Positions 48,921 through 56,439 of a DNA stretch of 64,000 nt are shown here, one piece after another. The translations under genes were made by a program, and so were the position numbers. A model generated the notes under the pieces. The model was given only the letters and a program-made list of their open reading frames with translations. It was not told the DNA's origin and did not search any database. Within the stretch, counting starts at the first letter, position 1, and each line of letters starts with the position of its first letter. The DNA comes from Actinoplanes sp. M2I2. Its GTDB lineage: Bacteria; Actinomycetota; Actinomycetes; Mycobacteriales; Micromonosporaceae. Where the stretch lies: NCBI RefSeq assembly GCF_023544445.1, contig NZ_JALPVJ010000011.1, positions 124,001-188,000 on the forward strand, in the 5' to 3' direction.

Positions 48921-50141
48921 TCAGGCCGCTGCCGCCTCGATGGTGGGCAGCGCATCCTCCAACCGGCGGAACAGCCGGGCGCCGTCCGGCACCTTGCCCT
49001 GCACCCTCATCAGGTAGCTGGTCATCTTCTTCTCACCGACGACGATGTCGGCGTAGGCGCCGGCCGTGCACAGGAAGAGGGTGTCGTTGAGATCGTTACG
49101 GTGCCACTTGTCGTCGGCGTTGGACACCCGCAGGTGCACCAGTTCCCGGAACCGTCCGAGCATCGGAACCGCCGAGATGTCGTTCTCGGCGCGGAGGGAC
49201 CACCACTGCTGGAACTCCTCGGTGCTCCAGCCGGCAACGAGAGCTGCCTGGGCTATGTCCTGGATGAAGTCGTTCAGTGCCCGCACCCGGGTCATCCCGC
49301 GCAGATGCTGGCGGGCCTGAGGAGTGTTCCGCACGTGGATCGCGAGCTCCTGGAAGGAGTTCGCCCACTTCTCCGCTCTCTCCGTACCGATGTCCGACAC
49401 CGTCGGCTCCGGGTCGACGAAGGTCTCCAGCAGCGCCTCGGCCCAGGTGATCCGGTCGAGAAGTCCCTGGAGCTCCGCGGGCAGCGAACCGTCCAGGCAG
49501 TCCGCGGGCCGCTGGCGGTTCCTGTCGTCGGCCCACAGGGCGTGGGGATTGAGGGTGAACACCTGGGACTTGCCGAGAGCAGCGGGCTCGGCGCCGAAGA
49601 GGTGAAGCAACTCGTGGGCTCGTGCCCGCAAGGGGCTGATCATCTGCCACCCCTGGGAGTACTTCATCATCACCTGGGCGACGTCCCGGCGCTGCCGGCC
49701 GGCGTTCTTGGCGATCTCGACAAGGTGGGCTCCGGACACCGGCAGGATGATCTGTCGGGCCTCGACGAGTTCGGTGATCCGGCGGCAGACCCGTACGCGC
49801 TCCTCGGAGATCTGCGAGGAGCCGATGCAGTACCGGGCGAGGTCAATCCAGTGGTTCTGATCGAGGTACACCACCGGCCGCTCCACCGTGGCCAGCAGCG
49901 TGCCGATCTCCATCGTGAGGGTGATCCCGCTGGTCAGTTCAACCTCCAGGGATGACGTGCGAGGAACGAACACGGACTCACGAATGGAATCGTGTCCACG
50001 AGTCGTCCCGGTGTTTCCTCGTACGGTCTGCCCGTCGGTGCGAGTGATCTCCACCTGACCGGTAGCAGGAATGTGCTTGATCGCGGCGATGGGGAACATG
50101 GGATGCTGTAGGCCCAGTTCAAGCGGTGGCTTCACGGACAT
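48921..50141 (-). CDS. PIN-like domain protein, candidate RNase
   Basis: A 406-residue protein from the ATG at 50141. After about 85 residues of beta-rich sequence it has PVVYLDQNHWIDLARYCIG, with Asp94 at the end of the first strand as in PIN nucleases. Near residues 350-370, RNDLNDTLFLCTAGAYADIV and VGEKKM give the remaining conserved acids at the expected far end of the fold. The middle (about 110-340) is helical and larger than in small VapC toxins. PIN domains cleave RNA with Mg ions, so this is a candidate ribonuclease effector or toxin. No antitoxin-like gene overlaps it. It is encoded on the opposite strand to its neighbours. Confidence 0.7.
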   Translation of the reverse strand: MSVKPPLELGLQHPMFPIAAIKHIPATGQVEITRTDGQTVRGNTGTTRGHDSIRESVFVPRTSSLEVELTSGITLTMEIGTLLATVERPVVYLDQNHWIDLARYCIGSSQISEERVRVCRRITELVEARQIILPVSGAHLVEIAKNAGRQRRDVAQVMMKYSQGWQMISPLRARAHELLHLFGAEPAALGKSQVFTLNPHALWADDRNRQRPADCLDGSLPAELQGLLDRITWAEALLETFVDPEPTVSDIGTERAEKWANSFQELAIHVRNTPQARQHLRGMTRVRALNDFIQDIAQAALVAGWSTEEFQQWWSLRAENDISAVPMLGRFRELVHLRVSNADDKWHRNDLNDTLFLCTAGAYADIVVGEKKMTSYLMRVQGKVPDGARLFRRLEDALPTIEAAAA

Positions 50142-50331
50142 CCGACCATGAGACCATGCGGCTCCACCCCTGTGACAACGCGTTTTATGCCGCCTCGCTT
50201 CGAGGTGACGACGATCCGCGACTGCGTGCGGTGGCCGCGGCGTGTGCGGCGGGGGTCAGCTGGGGACGAGGTTCACCGCCCGGCCCTACACTGCTGGAGC
50301 CGCTGCACCCTCGTCGGGAAAGGATCGTCGC

Positions 50332-50700
50332 GTGGCGTCCGGTGCTCAAGAACCCGCCAGATTCCGTCACCCGCACTGGCTGCCGCCCACCGTCCTGACG
50401 ATCACGTTTCTCATGGCCGCCAGCCTTGCCGCCTGGCTTACTGGTGCCGGTCTCGACGCCGCCGACAAGATGAGCAGTGTCATCGCGATAGTGATCGCCG
50501 CAGTGGCGGCCGTTGTGACGGTGGTGCTCTGGCTGCGCCGCCGAAGCCAGCCGGACGCCGACATCCGGTGGGCGGACGCCGATCTGGTCGCCCGTGCCGG
50601 TCCCGACCGCCCGGACTGGCCGGCGGCGTGGCCTGGCTATCGGTTCGACCGCGCCGGCGATGCCGTCATCCGGGTGTTCGGCGGCCCGGACCCGCCGTGA
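50332..50700 (+). CDS. Small two-pass membrane protein, unknown
   Basis: A 122-residue protein from a GTG at 50332 with AAAGGA upstream. Two membrane segments (VLTITFLMAASLAAWLTGAG and VIAIVIAAVAAVVTVVLWLR) are followed by a short soluble domain of about 45 residues (WADADLVARAGPDRPDWPAA). No family is recognised. The stop codon overlaps the start of the next gene (GTGA), indicating that the two proteins are made together. Confidence 0.55.
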   Translation: MASGAQEPARFRHPHWLPPTVLTITFLMAASLAAWLTGAGLDAADKMSSVIAIVIAAVAAVVTVVLWLRRRSQPDADIRWADADLVARAGPDRPDWPAAWPGYRFDRAGDAVIRVFGGPDPP

Positions 50701-50954
50701 TCGACGGCTTTCCCGCGACCATGAACGGCTGCGCGCATCAGCTGCTCTTCATCCGGTGGTGGGCTCTCGGCGAGCACCGGGTGACGGCCCGGCTGATGTC
50801 GATGCCCGACCTGATCCCGATGTCACATCCGGTTTCCGGGACGTCCGGTTGGTTCGCCTCGCACGGATGCGCCCAACCTGCCTGGTCCAAGCCGGACAGC
50901 GAGATCCTCGCCGACGTTCAGGTCACCTGGCAGGTCTGGGTTCCCGCCGCGTGA
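50697..50954 (+). CDS. Small protein coupled to the upstream membrane protein
   Basis: An 85-residue protein; GTG 50697 overlaps the preceding stop. It begins IDGFPATMNGCAHQLLFIRW and ends ILADVQVTWQVWVPAA. It has two cysteines (CAHQ and GCAQP) and looks like a small beta-rich soluble domain. No membrane segment. No known family is recognised. It is the last gene before the right end of the transposon, 230 bp away. Confidence 0.5.
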   Translation: MIDGFPATMNGCAHQLLFIRWWALGEHRVTARLMSMPDLIPMSHPVSGTSGWFASHGCAQPAWSKPDSEILADVQVTWQVWVPAA

Positions 50955-51184
50955 CCCGACAGCCTCCATCAGGTCGTCCGTCACCGTCACGCCGAACTTC
51001 CTGGGCATCTGCTGGTCCCGCCGCTGGTGAGAGTGCCAGTCCATCGGCATTCAGCGGCTGTGAGCACCGGCCAAAGGCAGGACCAACGCGCAAACGGCCG
51101 TGGCGCACACCATCCATTGCCGCCGGTTGTCGATTCCAACATCACCTCTGGATAAAGTTAATGCGCCCATCGAGCACTTCTAAA
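50955..51184. other. Non-coding subterminal DNA of the right end
   Basis: No gene is seen. The last 70 bp become AT-richer toward the terminal repeats, as is usual inside transposon ends. Confidence 0.4.
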
Positions 51185-51287
51185 TTTGACAGATTCGCAG
51201 AGCCAAGAGGCCAAGTTTGGGCTCTGCCTATCTGTCAAAACCCAGGTAGGAGCCTTGACCATTCGCCAGATACACGGAGCCAGGACA
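51185..51287 (-). repeat. Transposon right end with three putative TnsB sites
   Basis: The terminal site is at 51262-51281 (minus strand, 18 of 20 matches to the left-end unit), followed outward by AGGACA, the inverted form of the left terminus TGTCCT. Further copies are at 51220-51239 (plus orientation, 17 of 20) and 51185-51204 (minus, 17 of 20). The inner two form an inverted pair, unlike the tandem direct array of the left end. Confidence 0.85.
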
Positions 51288-51292
51288 CCGGT
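51288..51292. repeat. Target-site duplication, right copy (CCGGT)
   Basis: Identical to 20626-20630; directly abuts the terminal ACA. Confidence 0.9.
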
Positions 51293-51455
51293 GGTGTCCT
51301 GCTCAAGATTTCCGGCAAGCGGCTCTGGTACTTGGCAAGGCCGGCCGTGTAGCCGTGCACGATGGGACCGACCCCGAAGACCGACGCACACGCCTCAGCA
51401 GAGCAAGTGCCGGATGATGAACCCAGCTCGACGCAGGTCGACCGCGAACAGGGGC
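51293..51455. other. Right chromosomal flank
   Basis: No gene is seen. A second TGTCCTG starts at 51295, three bases beyond the duplicated target bases, so that AGGACACCGGTGGTGTCCT (51282-51300) forms a near-palindrome. A sequence resembling the TnsB unit (GGCTCTGGTACTTGGCAAG, 51321-51339) follows outside the element. Confidence 0.45.
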
Positions 51456-51854
51456 ACCCTAACGCCGGAACTGGCTGCCTCGGACCGGGTCTTCCTCGCC
51501 AGTACGTTGAACCGCATGCGACGAGCGGTCACGGAGAGCGGCCGGCCCGAGCAACTCCTGCACGGCGAACCCCATCCCGGCAACCTGATCTCGACCCGGA
51601 CCGGCCCTCTTTTCATCGACTTCGAGACGTGCTGCCGCGGGCTGATCGAGTTCGACCTGGCCCACGCGCCCGACGACGTCGGCGACCACTACCCGGGTGC
51701 CGATCACCGCCTGCTCAAGGATTGCCGGACCCTCGTGCTGTCCATGATCACGGCGTGGCGCTGGGATCGCGACGACCAGTTCCCCGACGGCCACCGACTC
51801 GGCATCGAGTGGCTGAGCCAACTCCGGACGGCAACGAGCAATCTGGATGGGTGA
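51456..51854 (+). pseudogene. Aminoglycoside phosphotransferase family, 3' fragment
   Basis: The translation from about 51456 (TLTPELAASDRVFLASTLNR) contains the phosphotransferase catalytic loop LLHGEPHPGNLI, with Glu where Asp is usual, and the metal-binding GPLFIDFETCCRGLIEFDLA. The N-terminal lobe with the ATP-binding lysine is missing, and the frame upstream is unrelated sequence extending into the transposon end. It is therefore a truncated remnant in the chromosome beside the insertion. The missing part is not found on the other side of the element, so truncation probably preceded or is unrelated to the insertion. Confidence 0.65.
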
Positions 51855-51947
51855 GCCACCTCGCTTAGGCACGACGCGGCGCACGCGCTTGAATCAGCGG
51901 GCGACCCTGGCCACCCGCGGATGGGGTCGAACGGCAGGAGGCGCTTG

Positions 51948-52113
51948 ATGAGCGAAGCGTTCTACTCGCACGCGAGGCTGTACGACCTGATGTTCCCGGG
52001 CGGCGGGGCCGCAGCCGACTTCTACCGGGCCGAGGCCGATCGGCAGGGCGGGAGCGTGCTGGAGCTCGGGTGCGGCACCGGGCACAAGCTGATCCCCATC
52101 GCGGCCGACGGGC
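51948..52113 (+). pseudogene. SAM-dependent methyltransferase, N-terminal fragment
   Basis: From the ATG at 51948, preceded by CAGGAGG, the sequence reads MSEAFYSHARLYDLMFPGGG and SVLELGCGTGHKLIPIAADG, which is the beginning of a class I methyltransferase with motif I intact (ELGCGTG). After about 55 codons the similarity stops and the frame runs into unrelated sequence. All later motifs are missing, so the gene is broken by a deletion. Confidence 0.65.
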
Positions 52114-52192
52114 ACCAGAAGCCACCGGGAGCCCTGATCGGTGGGTGTGACTCGGCGCGGTACGTTGGGCCGGGTCGGAGAGGGGACCGGGC

Positions 52193-52558
52193 GTGTGGGT
52201 TGAGCGGTGGGCGCGGCGGGCACGGCATGCCGCCGTTCTGACGCTCGTGCTGAGTGCCGCCTGGATCGCCCTGGCCGGTGTGGGCCGCGGCGAGTGGTCC
52301 TCGGTGGATGAATCGCCCCGCCCCGCGATGGTTGCCGCGGTTCCGTACTCGGTCATGCCGGTGCTCCCGGAAGCTCACCCGGTCGGCAAGCCTCTACGCG
52401 GCGCGCTGTTGCTGTTCGTCGCCTCGGTCGTTGCCTTCCTCTTCGGTGTTCGACGGCGGGTCGAGTGGCCGGCCACCGCGGGGACGGCCTCAGCCGCGAC
52501 GCCTTCGATGCTCCTGCACGCGTTGAGAGGCCGAGCACCGCCACGCCTGCCGGCGTAG
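52193..52558 (+). CDS. Small membrane protein, unknown
   Basis: A 121-residue protein from the GTG at 52193. An N-terminal hydrophobic segment (AAVLTLVLSAAWIALAGVG) and a second one (ALLLFVASVVAFLFGVRRRV) enclose about 45 extracytoplasmic residues, and a basic tail follows. No known domain. It lies 75 bp before the SecDF gene in the same direction. Confidence 0.5.
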   Translation: MWVERWARRARHAAVLTLVLSAAWIALAGVGRGEWSSVDESPRPAMVAAVPYSVMPVLPEAHPVGKPLRGALLLFVASVVAFLFGVRRRVEWPATAGTASAATPSMLLHALRGRAPPRLPA

Positions 52559-52633
52559 CAGTGTCCTGTTCTTTCACCCGCGGTGGCGCCCTGTAGCAGC
52601 CGCGCGGGCCTTCTGCGTTGAGGAGCATCCGAA

Positions 52634-54952
52634 ATGTCGCGCGCCATTGTTGTGCGCGCGGTTCTGGCCCTGGTCGTGTTGGCGGTGTCGGGGTGGCTTC
52701 TGGCCACCCGGCCGCCCCGGCTCGGGCTGGACCTGCGCGGTGGAACCCAGATAGTTCTCGAAACCCGTGATGGCGAGTTCGCCCAGGCGAACCCGGCTAC
52801 CACCGATGAGGCGCTCGAAGTGTTGCGCCGCCGCGTCGACGAGCTCGGTGTGGCCGAGCCGACCCTGGCCCGCTCCGGTGAGCGGCGCATCATCGTCGAA
52901 CTGCCGGGCGTGACCGAACCAGCCGAGGCGGTACGGGTCATCGGCCGCACCGCTCAACTGAGCTTCCGGCCGGTCCTGGGTGCCGCACCCACGCCGTCGG
53001 CCTCGTCGTCGGCCCCGGCCGCCCCGACGCCGGCAACGCCTGCGGAGATCGTGCTTACGTCGGAGGACGGGCAGCCCCTGCGGCTGGGACCGCCCGCCCT
53101 CTCCGGGCAGCAGATCGACGGCGCCGCCGCCACCCTCAGCGAGTTCGGTGCGTGGCACGTCAACCTCGACTTCCGCGGCAACGGCGGTGAAGCGTGGCGG
53201 AAGCTGACCGGTACGGCCGCCTGCGCACCGGTCGGCGACCCGGCCCGGCGGGTAGCAATCGTGCTCGACCAGGAGGTGATCTCGTCGCCTCAGGTTGAGG
53301 AGGACGTCGCCTGCGACGCCGGCATCAGCGGCGGCCGCACCCAGATCACCGGATCGTTCACCGAGGCAGAGGCGAAAGACCTGGCCCTGCTCGTCCGCGC
53401 CGGCGGCCTGCCGGTCCCGGTCGAGATCATCGAGCAGCGTACGGTCGGCCCGAGCCTGGGCAAGGCGGCGATCGACGCCTCGGCGCTGGCCGCCGTCATC
53501 GGGATGATCGCCACGATCCTGTTCATCGTCGCCGTGTACCGGCTCGTCGGCGGCGTCGCCGCCATCGCGTTGATCTGCTACGGCGTCATCTCCTACGCGG
53601 CACTACTGGCCATCGGCGCCACCCTGACGCTGCCGGGCCTGGCCGGGTTCGTCCTGGCGATCGGCATGGCCCTCGACGCCAATGTGCTGATCTTCGAACG
53701 GGCCCGGGAGGAGTACGCCGCCGGCGGGCAACGGCGCAGCCTGCGTACCGCCCTGCGGTCGGGGTTCGCGAACGCCTGGTCGGCGATCGCCGACTCCAAC
53801 ATCACCACCCTGCTCGCGGCCGGACTGCTGTTCTTCCTCGCCTCCGGCCCGGTACGCGGATTCGGCATCACGCTGTCCATCGGCGTCGTGGCATCGATGT
53901 TCACCGCGCTGATACTCACCCGGGTATTGGCATCGCCCCTGGTCAACACCCGCTGGCTGACACGCCGGCCAGGTTGGAGTGGCCTCGCCGGCATCGGCTG
54001 GGTACGCCGCAAACTGGAAGCCCGCGAGCCCGACATCATGAAGAGCCGGCGCCTGTGGCTGGGCGTCTCGGTGGCGGCCACCGTGCTGGCGTTGGCCGGC
54101 ATCGGGGTGCGAGGCCTGGAACTGGGCGTGGAGTTCACCGGAGGCCGACTGGTCGAGTACGCCGCGACCACACCCTTGTCGGCCGACGACGCCCGCACCG
54201 CCGTGACATCGGCCGGCCTGGACCGGGCGGTAGTCACCACGTCCGGCGACGGCAACATCAGCGTCCGAGCCGGCAACTTCGACGAGGCAACCGAAACCGA
54301 CGTACGCTCCGCGCTGGCCCAGGCCGGCGGCGGCGACATTCAACGGCTGCGGGACGAGAAGATCGGGCCCACCCTCGGCGCCGAACTACGCCGCAACGCC
54401 CTCATCGCGCTGGCCGTCGCCCTCGCCGCCCAGTTGGCCTACCTGGCCGTGCGGTTCCGCTGGCAGTGGGGCGCCGCGGCCGTGCTGGCGATGGCCCACG
54501 ACGTGCTCGTGCTGGTCGGCGTGTTCGCCTGGCTGGGCAGGCCGGTCGACGGAGTCTTCCTCGCCGCCCTGCTCACCGTGATCGGATACTCGGTCAACGA
54601 TTCGGTCGTCACCTTCGACCGCATCCGGGAACTGGTCAGGGCCAAGGACAACGACCGGACTCCGTTCGCCCGCCTGGCCAACACCGGCTGCCTGCAGACC
54701 GTGCCACGCACGGTGAACACCGGCCTGGGTGCGATCTTCATCCTCACCGCGCTTGCTGTGCTCGGCGGGGACTCGCTGGTGGACTTCGCCGTGGCGCTAC
54801 TCATCGGTATCAGTGTCGGCACGTACTCGTCGGTGTTCCTTGCCACCCCGTTGGCGGTGGTATTCGAGTCGGGGCGCAGCGGTCTCGTCGCCCGGCACGG
54901 ACGGCGTGCATCCCGTGCCCGAGCGGACCTGACGACACCGAACCCTTCATGA
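52634..54952 (+). CDS. secDF: Fused SecDF protein-export membrane protein (paralogue)
   Basis: A 772-residue protein that joins SecD and SecF. The SecD half has LGLDLRGGTQIVLETRD, the P1 domain, and the six-helix core ending near ALILTRVLASPLVNTRWLT, with FVLAIGMALDANVLIFERAR as the D4 motif. The SecF half starts near DIMKSRRLWLGVSVAATVLA, with LELGVEFTGGRLVEY and TVIGYSVNDSVVTFDRIREL. SecDF uses the proton gradient to pull exported proteins from the SecYEG channel. Actinobacteria normally encode separate secD and secF next to yajC; here no yajC neighbour is seen, so this is probably an additional, shorter copy. A strong hairpin follows the stop. Confidence 0.92.
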   Translation: MSRAIVVRAVLALVVLAVSGWLLATRPPRLGLDLRGGTQIVLETRDGEFAQANPATTDEALEVLRRRVDELGVAEPTLARSGERRIIVELPGVTEPAEAVRVIGRTAQLSFRPVLGAAPTPSASSSAPAAPTPATPAEIVLTSEDGQPLRLGPPALSGQQIDGAAATLSEFGAWHVNLDFRGNGGEAWRKLTGTAACAPVGDPARRVAIVLDQEVISSPQVEEDVACDAGISGGRTQITGSFTEAEAKDLALLVRAGGLPVPVEIIEQRTVGPSLGKAAIDASALAAVIGMIATILFIVAVYRLVGGVAAIALICYGVISYAALLAIGATLTLPGLAGFVLAIGMALDANVLIFERAREEYAAGGQRRSLRTALRSGFANAWSAIADSNITTLLAAGLLFFLASGPVRGFGITLSIGVVASMFTALILTRVLASPLVNTRWLTRRPGWSGLAGIGWVRRKLEAREPDIMKSRRLWLGVSVAATVLALAGIGVRGLELGVEFTGGRLVEYAATTPLSADDARTAVTSAGLDRAVVTTSGDGNISVRAGNFDEATETDVRSALAQAGGGDIQRLRDEKIGPTLGAELRRNALIALAVALAAQLAYLAVRFRWQWGAAAVLAMAHDVLVLVGVFAWLGRPVDGVFLAALLTVIGYSVNDSVVTFDRIRELVRAKDNDRTPFARLANTGCLQTVPRTVNTGLGAIFILTALAVLGGDSLVDFAVALLIGISVGTYSSVFLATPLAVVFESGRSGLVARHGRRASRARADLTTPNPS

Positions 54953-54953
54953 G

Positions 54954-54997
54954 AACCGCCGCCCGTCCCGGCGTCCTTGCCGGGGCGGGCGGCGGTT
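54954..54997 (+). terminator. Strong factor-independent terminator after secDF
   Basis: A 19-bp stem (AACCGCCGCCCGTCCCGGC pairing with 54979-54997, one G-U pair) with a 6-nt loop begins 2 bp after the secDF stop. No T-run follows, as is common for actinobacterial terminators. Confidence 0.85.
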
Positions 54998-55271
54998 CGG
55001 CTCCTTCGCCGGAGGATGCGGTCAAGTCGACCGAGGTTGCCGTGGCCACCGGTGTGGTGCGGGGTCAGCCTGGCCGTCGGCTGAGCCGCTCGGCCCCGGC
55101 ACCGAGCCGGGCCCGGCGGTGGAAATGCGGACCCCGCGTGCGGCCCGGTGGGCGGGGAGCACGGGTTACCGCTGAACCGCTACCCGTTGGCTGAGGCCGC
55201 CGCGGCCCCGGAGAAGTCCTGATCGGCGTCGCCTGAAGTCCAACCGGCGGCCACGAACGCCCGGAACAAGG

Positions 55272-55835
55272 TCACGCCCTGACCGGGCGGTAGCGCACGC
55301 TCAGCTCGGCCGTCGGGTCGCCGGCGCCGACCCGGTGCAGGTAGTGCGGGCGGGCGCCGGGCAGGTCGAGCAGCCGGACGCCCTGGCCGAGCAGCACCGG
55401 CGCGATGTGCAGGTCGATCTCGTCGATCAGGTCCCGTTCGAGCAGCTGGGCGCCGATGGTGGGCGACAGCACCTCGACGTTGGCGCCGCCGGCCGCGGCC
55501 AGCGCGATCCGCACCGCCTCGGCCACGTCGCAGTCGAGGAACGTGACACCGTCGGCCGGTTTCGCGTCCTCGGGGTGATGGGTGAGCACGAAGATGGGCC
55601 CGGTCCAGGCGCCGCCGTAGACGGCGTTCGGGTCGGGGAAGCTGTCCCAGCCGCGCCGCCCGCCCAGGACCGCGCCGGTGGTGGCCACGTACTGCTCGAT
55701 CAGGCCCGGCTGGGGTGAGATACCGGTCATCATCCAGTCCATGTCGTCGTCCGGGCCGGCCACGAACCCGTCCAGGGACATGGTGAAGTGCCAGAGCACC
55801 TTGCCGTCCGCGGTCTGTGCTGCGATGTCGCTCAT
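55272..55835 (-). CDS. Dihydrofolate reductase-like (RibD C-terminal) family protein
   Basis: A 187-residue protein. KVLWHFTMSLDGFVAGPDDD is the family start with the SLDGF motif, TTGAVLGGRRGWDSFPDPNA follows, and NVEVLSPTIGAQLLERDLID plus IDLHIAPVLLGQGVRLLD complete the RibD-C/DHFR-like fold. These proteins bind NADPH and reduce unknown pteridine- or other heterocyclic substrates. Of the two classical DHFR subfamilies it belongs to the broad actinobacterial stress-associated group. It stands alone on the minus strand, upstream of the acetyltransferase in map position but transcribed in the same direction. Confidence 0.88.
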   Translation of the reverse strand: MSDIAAQTADGKVLWHFTMSLDGFVAGPDDDMDWMMTGISPQPGLIEQYVATTGAVLGGRRGWDSFPDPNAVYGGAWTGPIFVLTHHPEDAKPADGVTFLDCDVAEAVRIALAAAGGANVEVLSPTIGAQLLERDLIDEIDLHIAPVLLGQGVRLLDLPGARPHYLHRVGAGDPTAELSVRYRPVRA

Positions 55836-55899
55836 CGGTGTCTCCTCTACCGGCGGGTTGTCCTGTCAGTAGTGAGACGGCTCCGGCCGCGGAAACTCA

Positions 55900-56388
55900 T
55901 CAGTGCCGGGCGTACCGCAGCTGGTGGGTCAGCTCGCCGCCCATCGGGGCGTCGCGGGTGGTGCCGTCGGCCAGCCATCCGGCCTTCTCGTAGAACCGGC
56001 GGGCCCGGGTGTTGCCCTCCAGCACCCACAGCACCGCGCGCGGGCCCAGGTGCGGCAGCGCGTCGTCCATCAGCGCCCGGCCCACCCCGGTGCCCACGTG
56101 CCCGGGCTGGACGTGGATGGCGTACAGCTCGGTCACGCCCTCGTCCTCGCTGGGGCCCAGGTAGCTGAAGCCGACGATGCCGTCGTCATCGACGGCGACG
56201 GTCAGCCGGTGGGTGTCGGCCTCCCACCGGCGGCGTTCGGCCCACCACTCGCCGAGGGCCTGCTCCGAGCCGAAGGTCAGCGCGTCTGGGCCGACCAGCC
56301 CGGCGTAGGCCGAGGCTCGGGACCGGTGGTGCAGGGCGCCGACGGCGGGCATGTCGGCATCGGTGGCGGGGCGCAGGCGTACGGTCAC
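55900..56388 (-). CDS. GNAT family N-acetyltransferase
   Basis: A 162-residue protein from a GTG at 56388. VRLRPATDADMPAVGALHHR begins the fold. ELYAIHVQPGHVGTGVGRAL contains the acetyl-CoA pyrophosphate-binding loop (Q-P-x-x-x-G-T-G-V-G), and VLWVLEGNTRARRFYEKAGW is the conserved C-terminal segment. It transfers acetyl groups to an unknown amine. The gene is divergent from the YcaQ-like gene, with starts 52 bp apart. Confidence 0.92.
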   Translation of the reverse strand: MTVRLRPATDADMPAVGALHHRSRASAYAGLVGPDALTFGSEQALGEWWAERRRWEADTHRLTVAVDDDGIVGFSYLGPSEDEGVTELYAIHVQPGHVGTGVGRALMDDALPHLGPRAVLWVLEGNTRARRFYEKAGWLADGTTRDAPMGGELTHQLRYARH

Positions 56389-56439
56389 CCGCCCGACGGT
56401 ATCGGGGCCGGGCGCGGGGGCCTGCGGCGGCCTATCTTG

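Larger units (their letters stand above)
20631..51287. mobile_element. Complete Tn7-like transposon, 30,657 bp
   Basis: Both ends are visible. The left end starts TGTCCTGGCTCCGCGTATCT and the right end, read on the minus strand from 51287, starts TGTCCTGGCTCCGTGTATCT; the two match at 25 of 26 positions. Both carry further copies of a 20-bp site, and the element is bounded by a CCGGT direct duplication. Inside lie TnsA-, TnsB- and TnsC-type genes and a TniQ fusion (37120-43100). The remaining 24 kb is cargo: a tyrosine recombinase, a probable CBASS operon, a TetR-controlled oxidoreductase island and a second probable conflict operon. Unlike classical Tn7, the transposition genes are internal rather than next to one end. 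Intact ends, intact duplication and open reading frames suggest a recent insertion. Confidence 0.93.

Noticed and set aside
51186..51854. A continuous frame starting inside the transposon end and running into the phosphotransferase fragment
   Set aside because: Its first 90 codons translate the terminal repeats and flank; only the part from about 51456 resembles a protein family.
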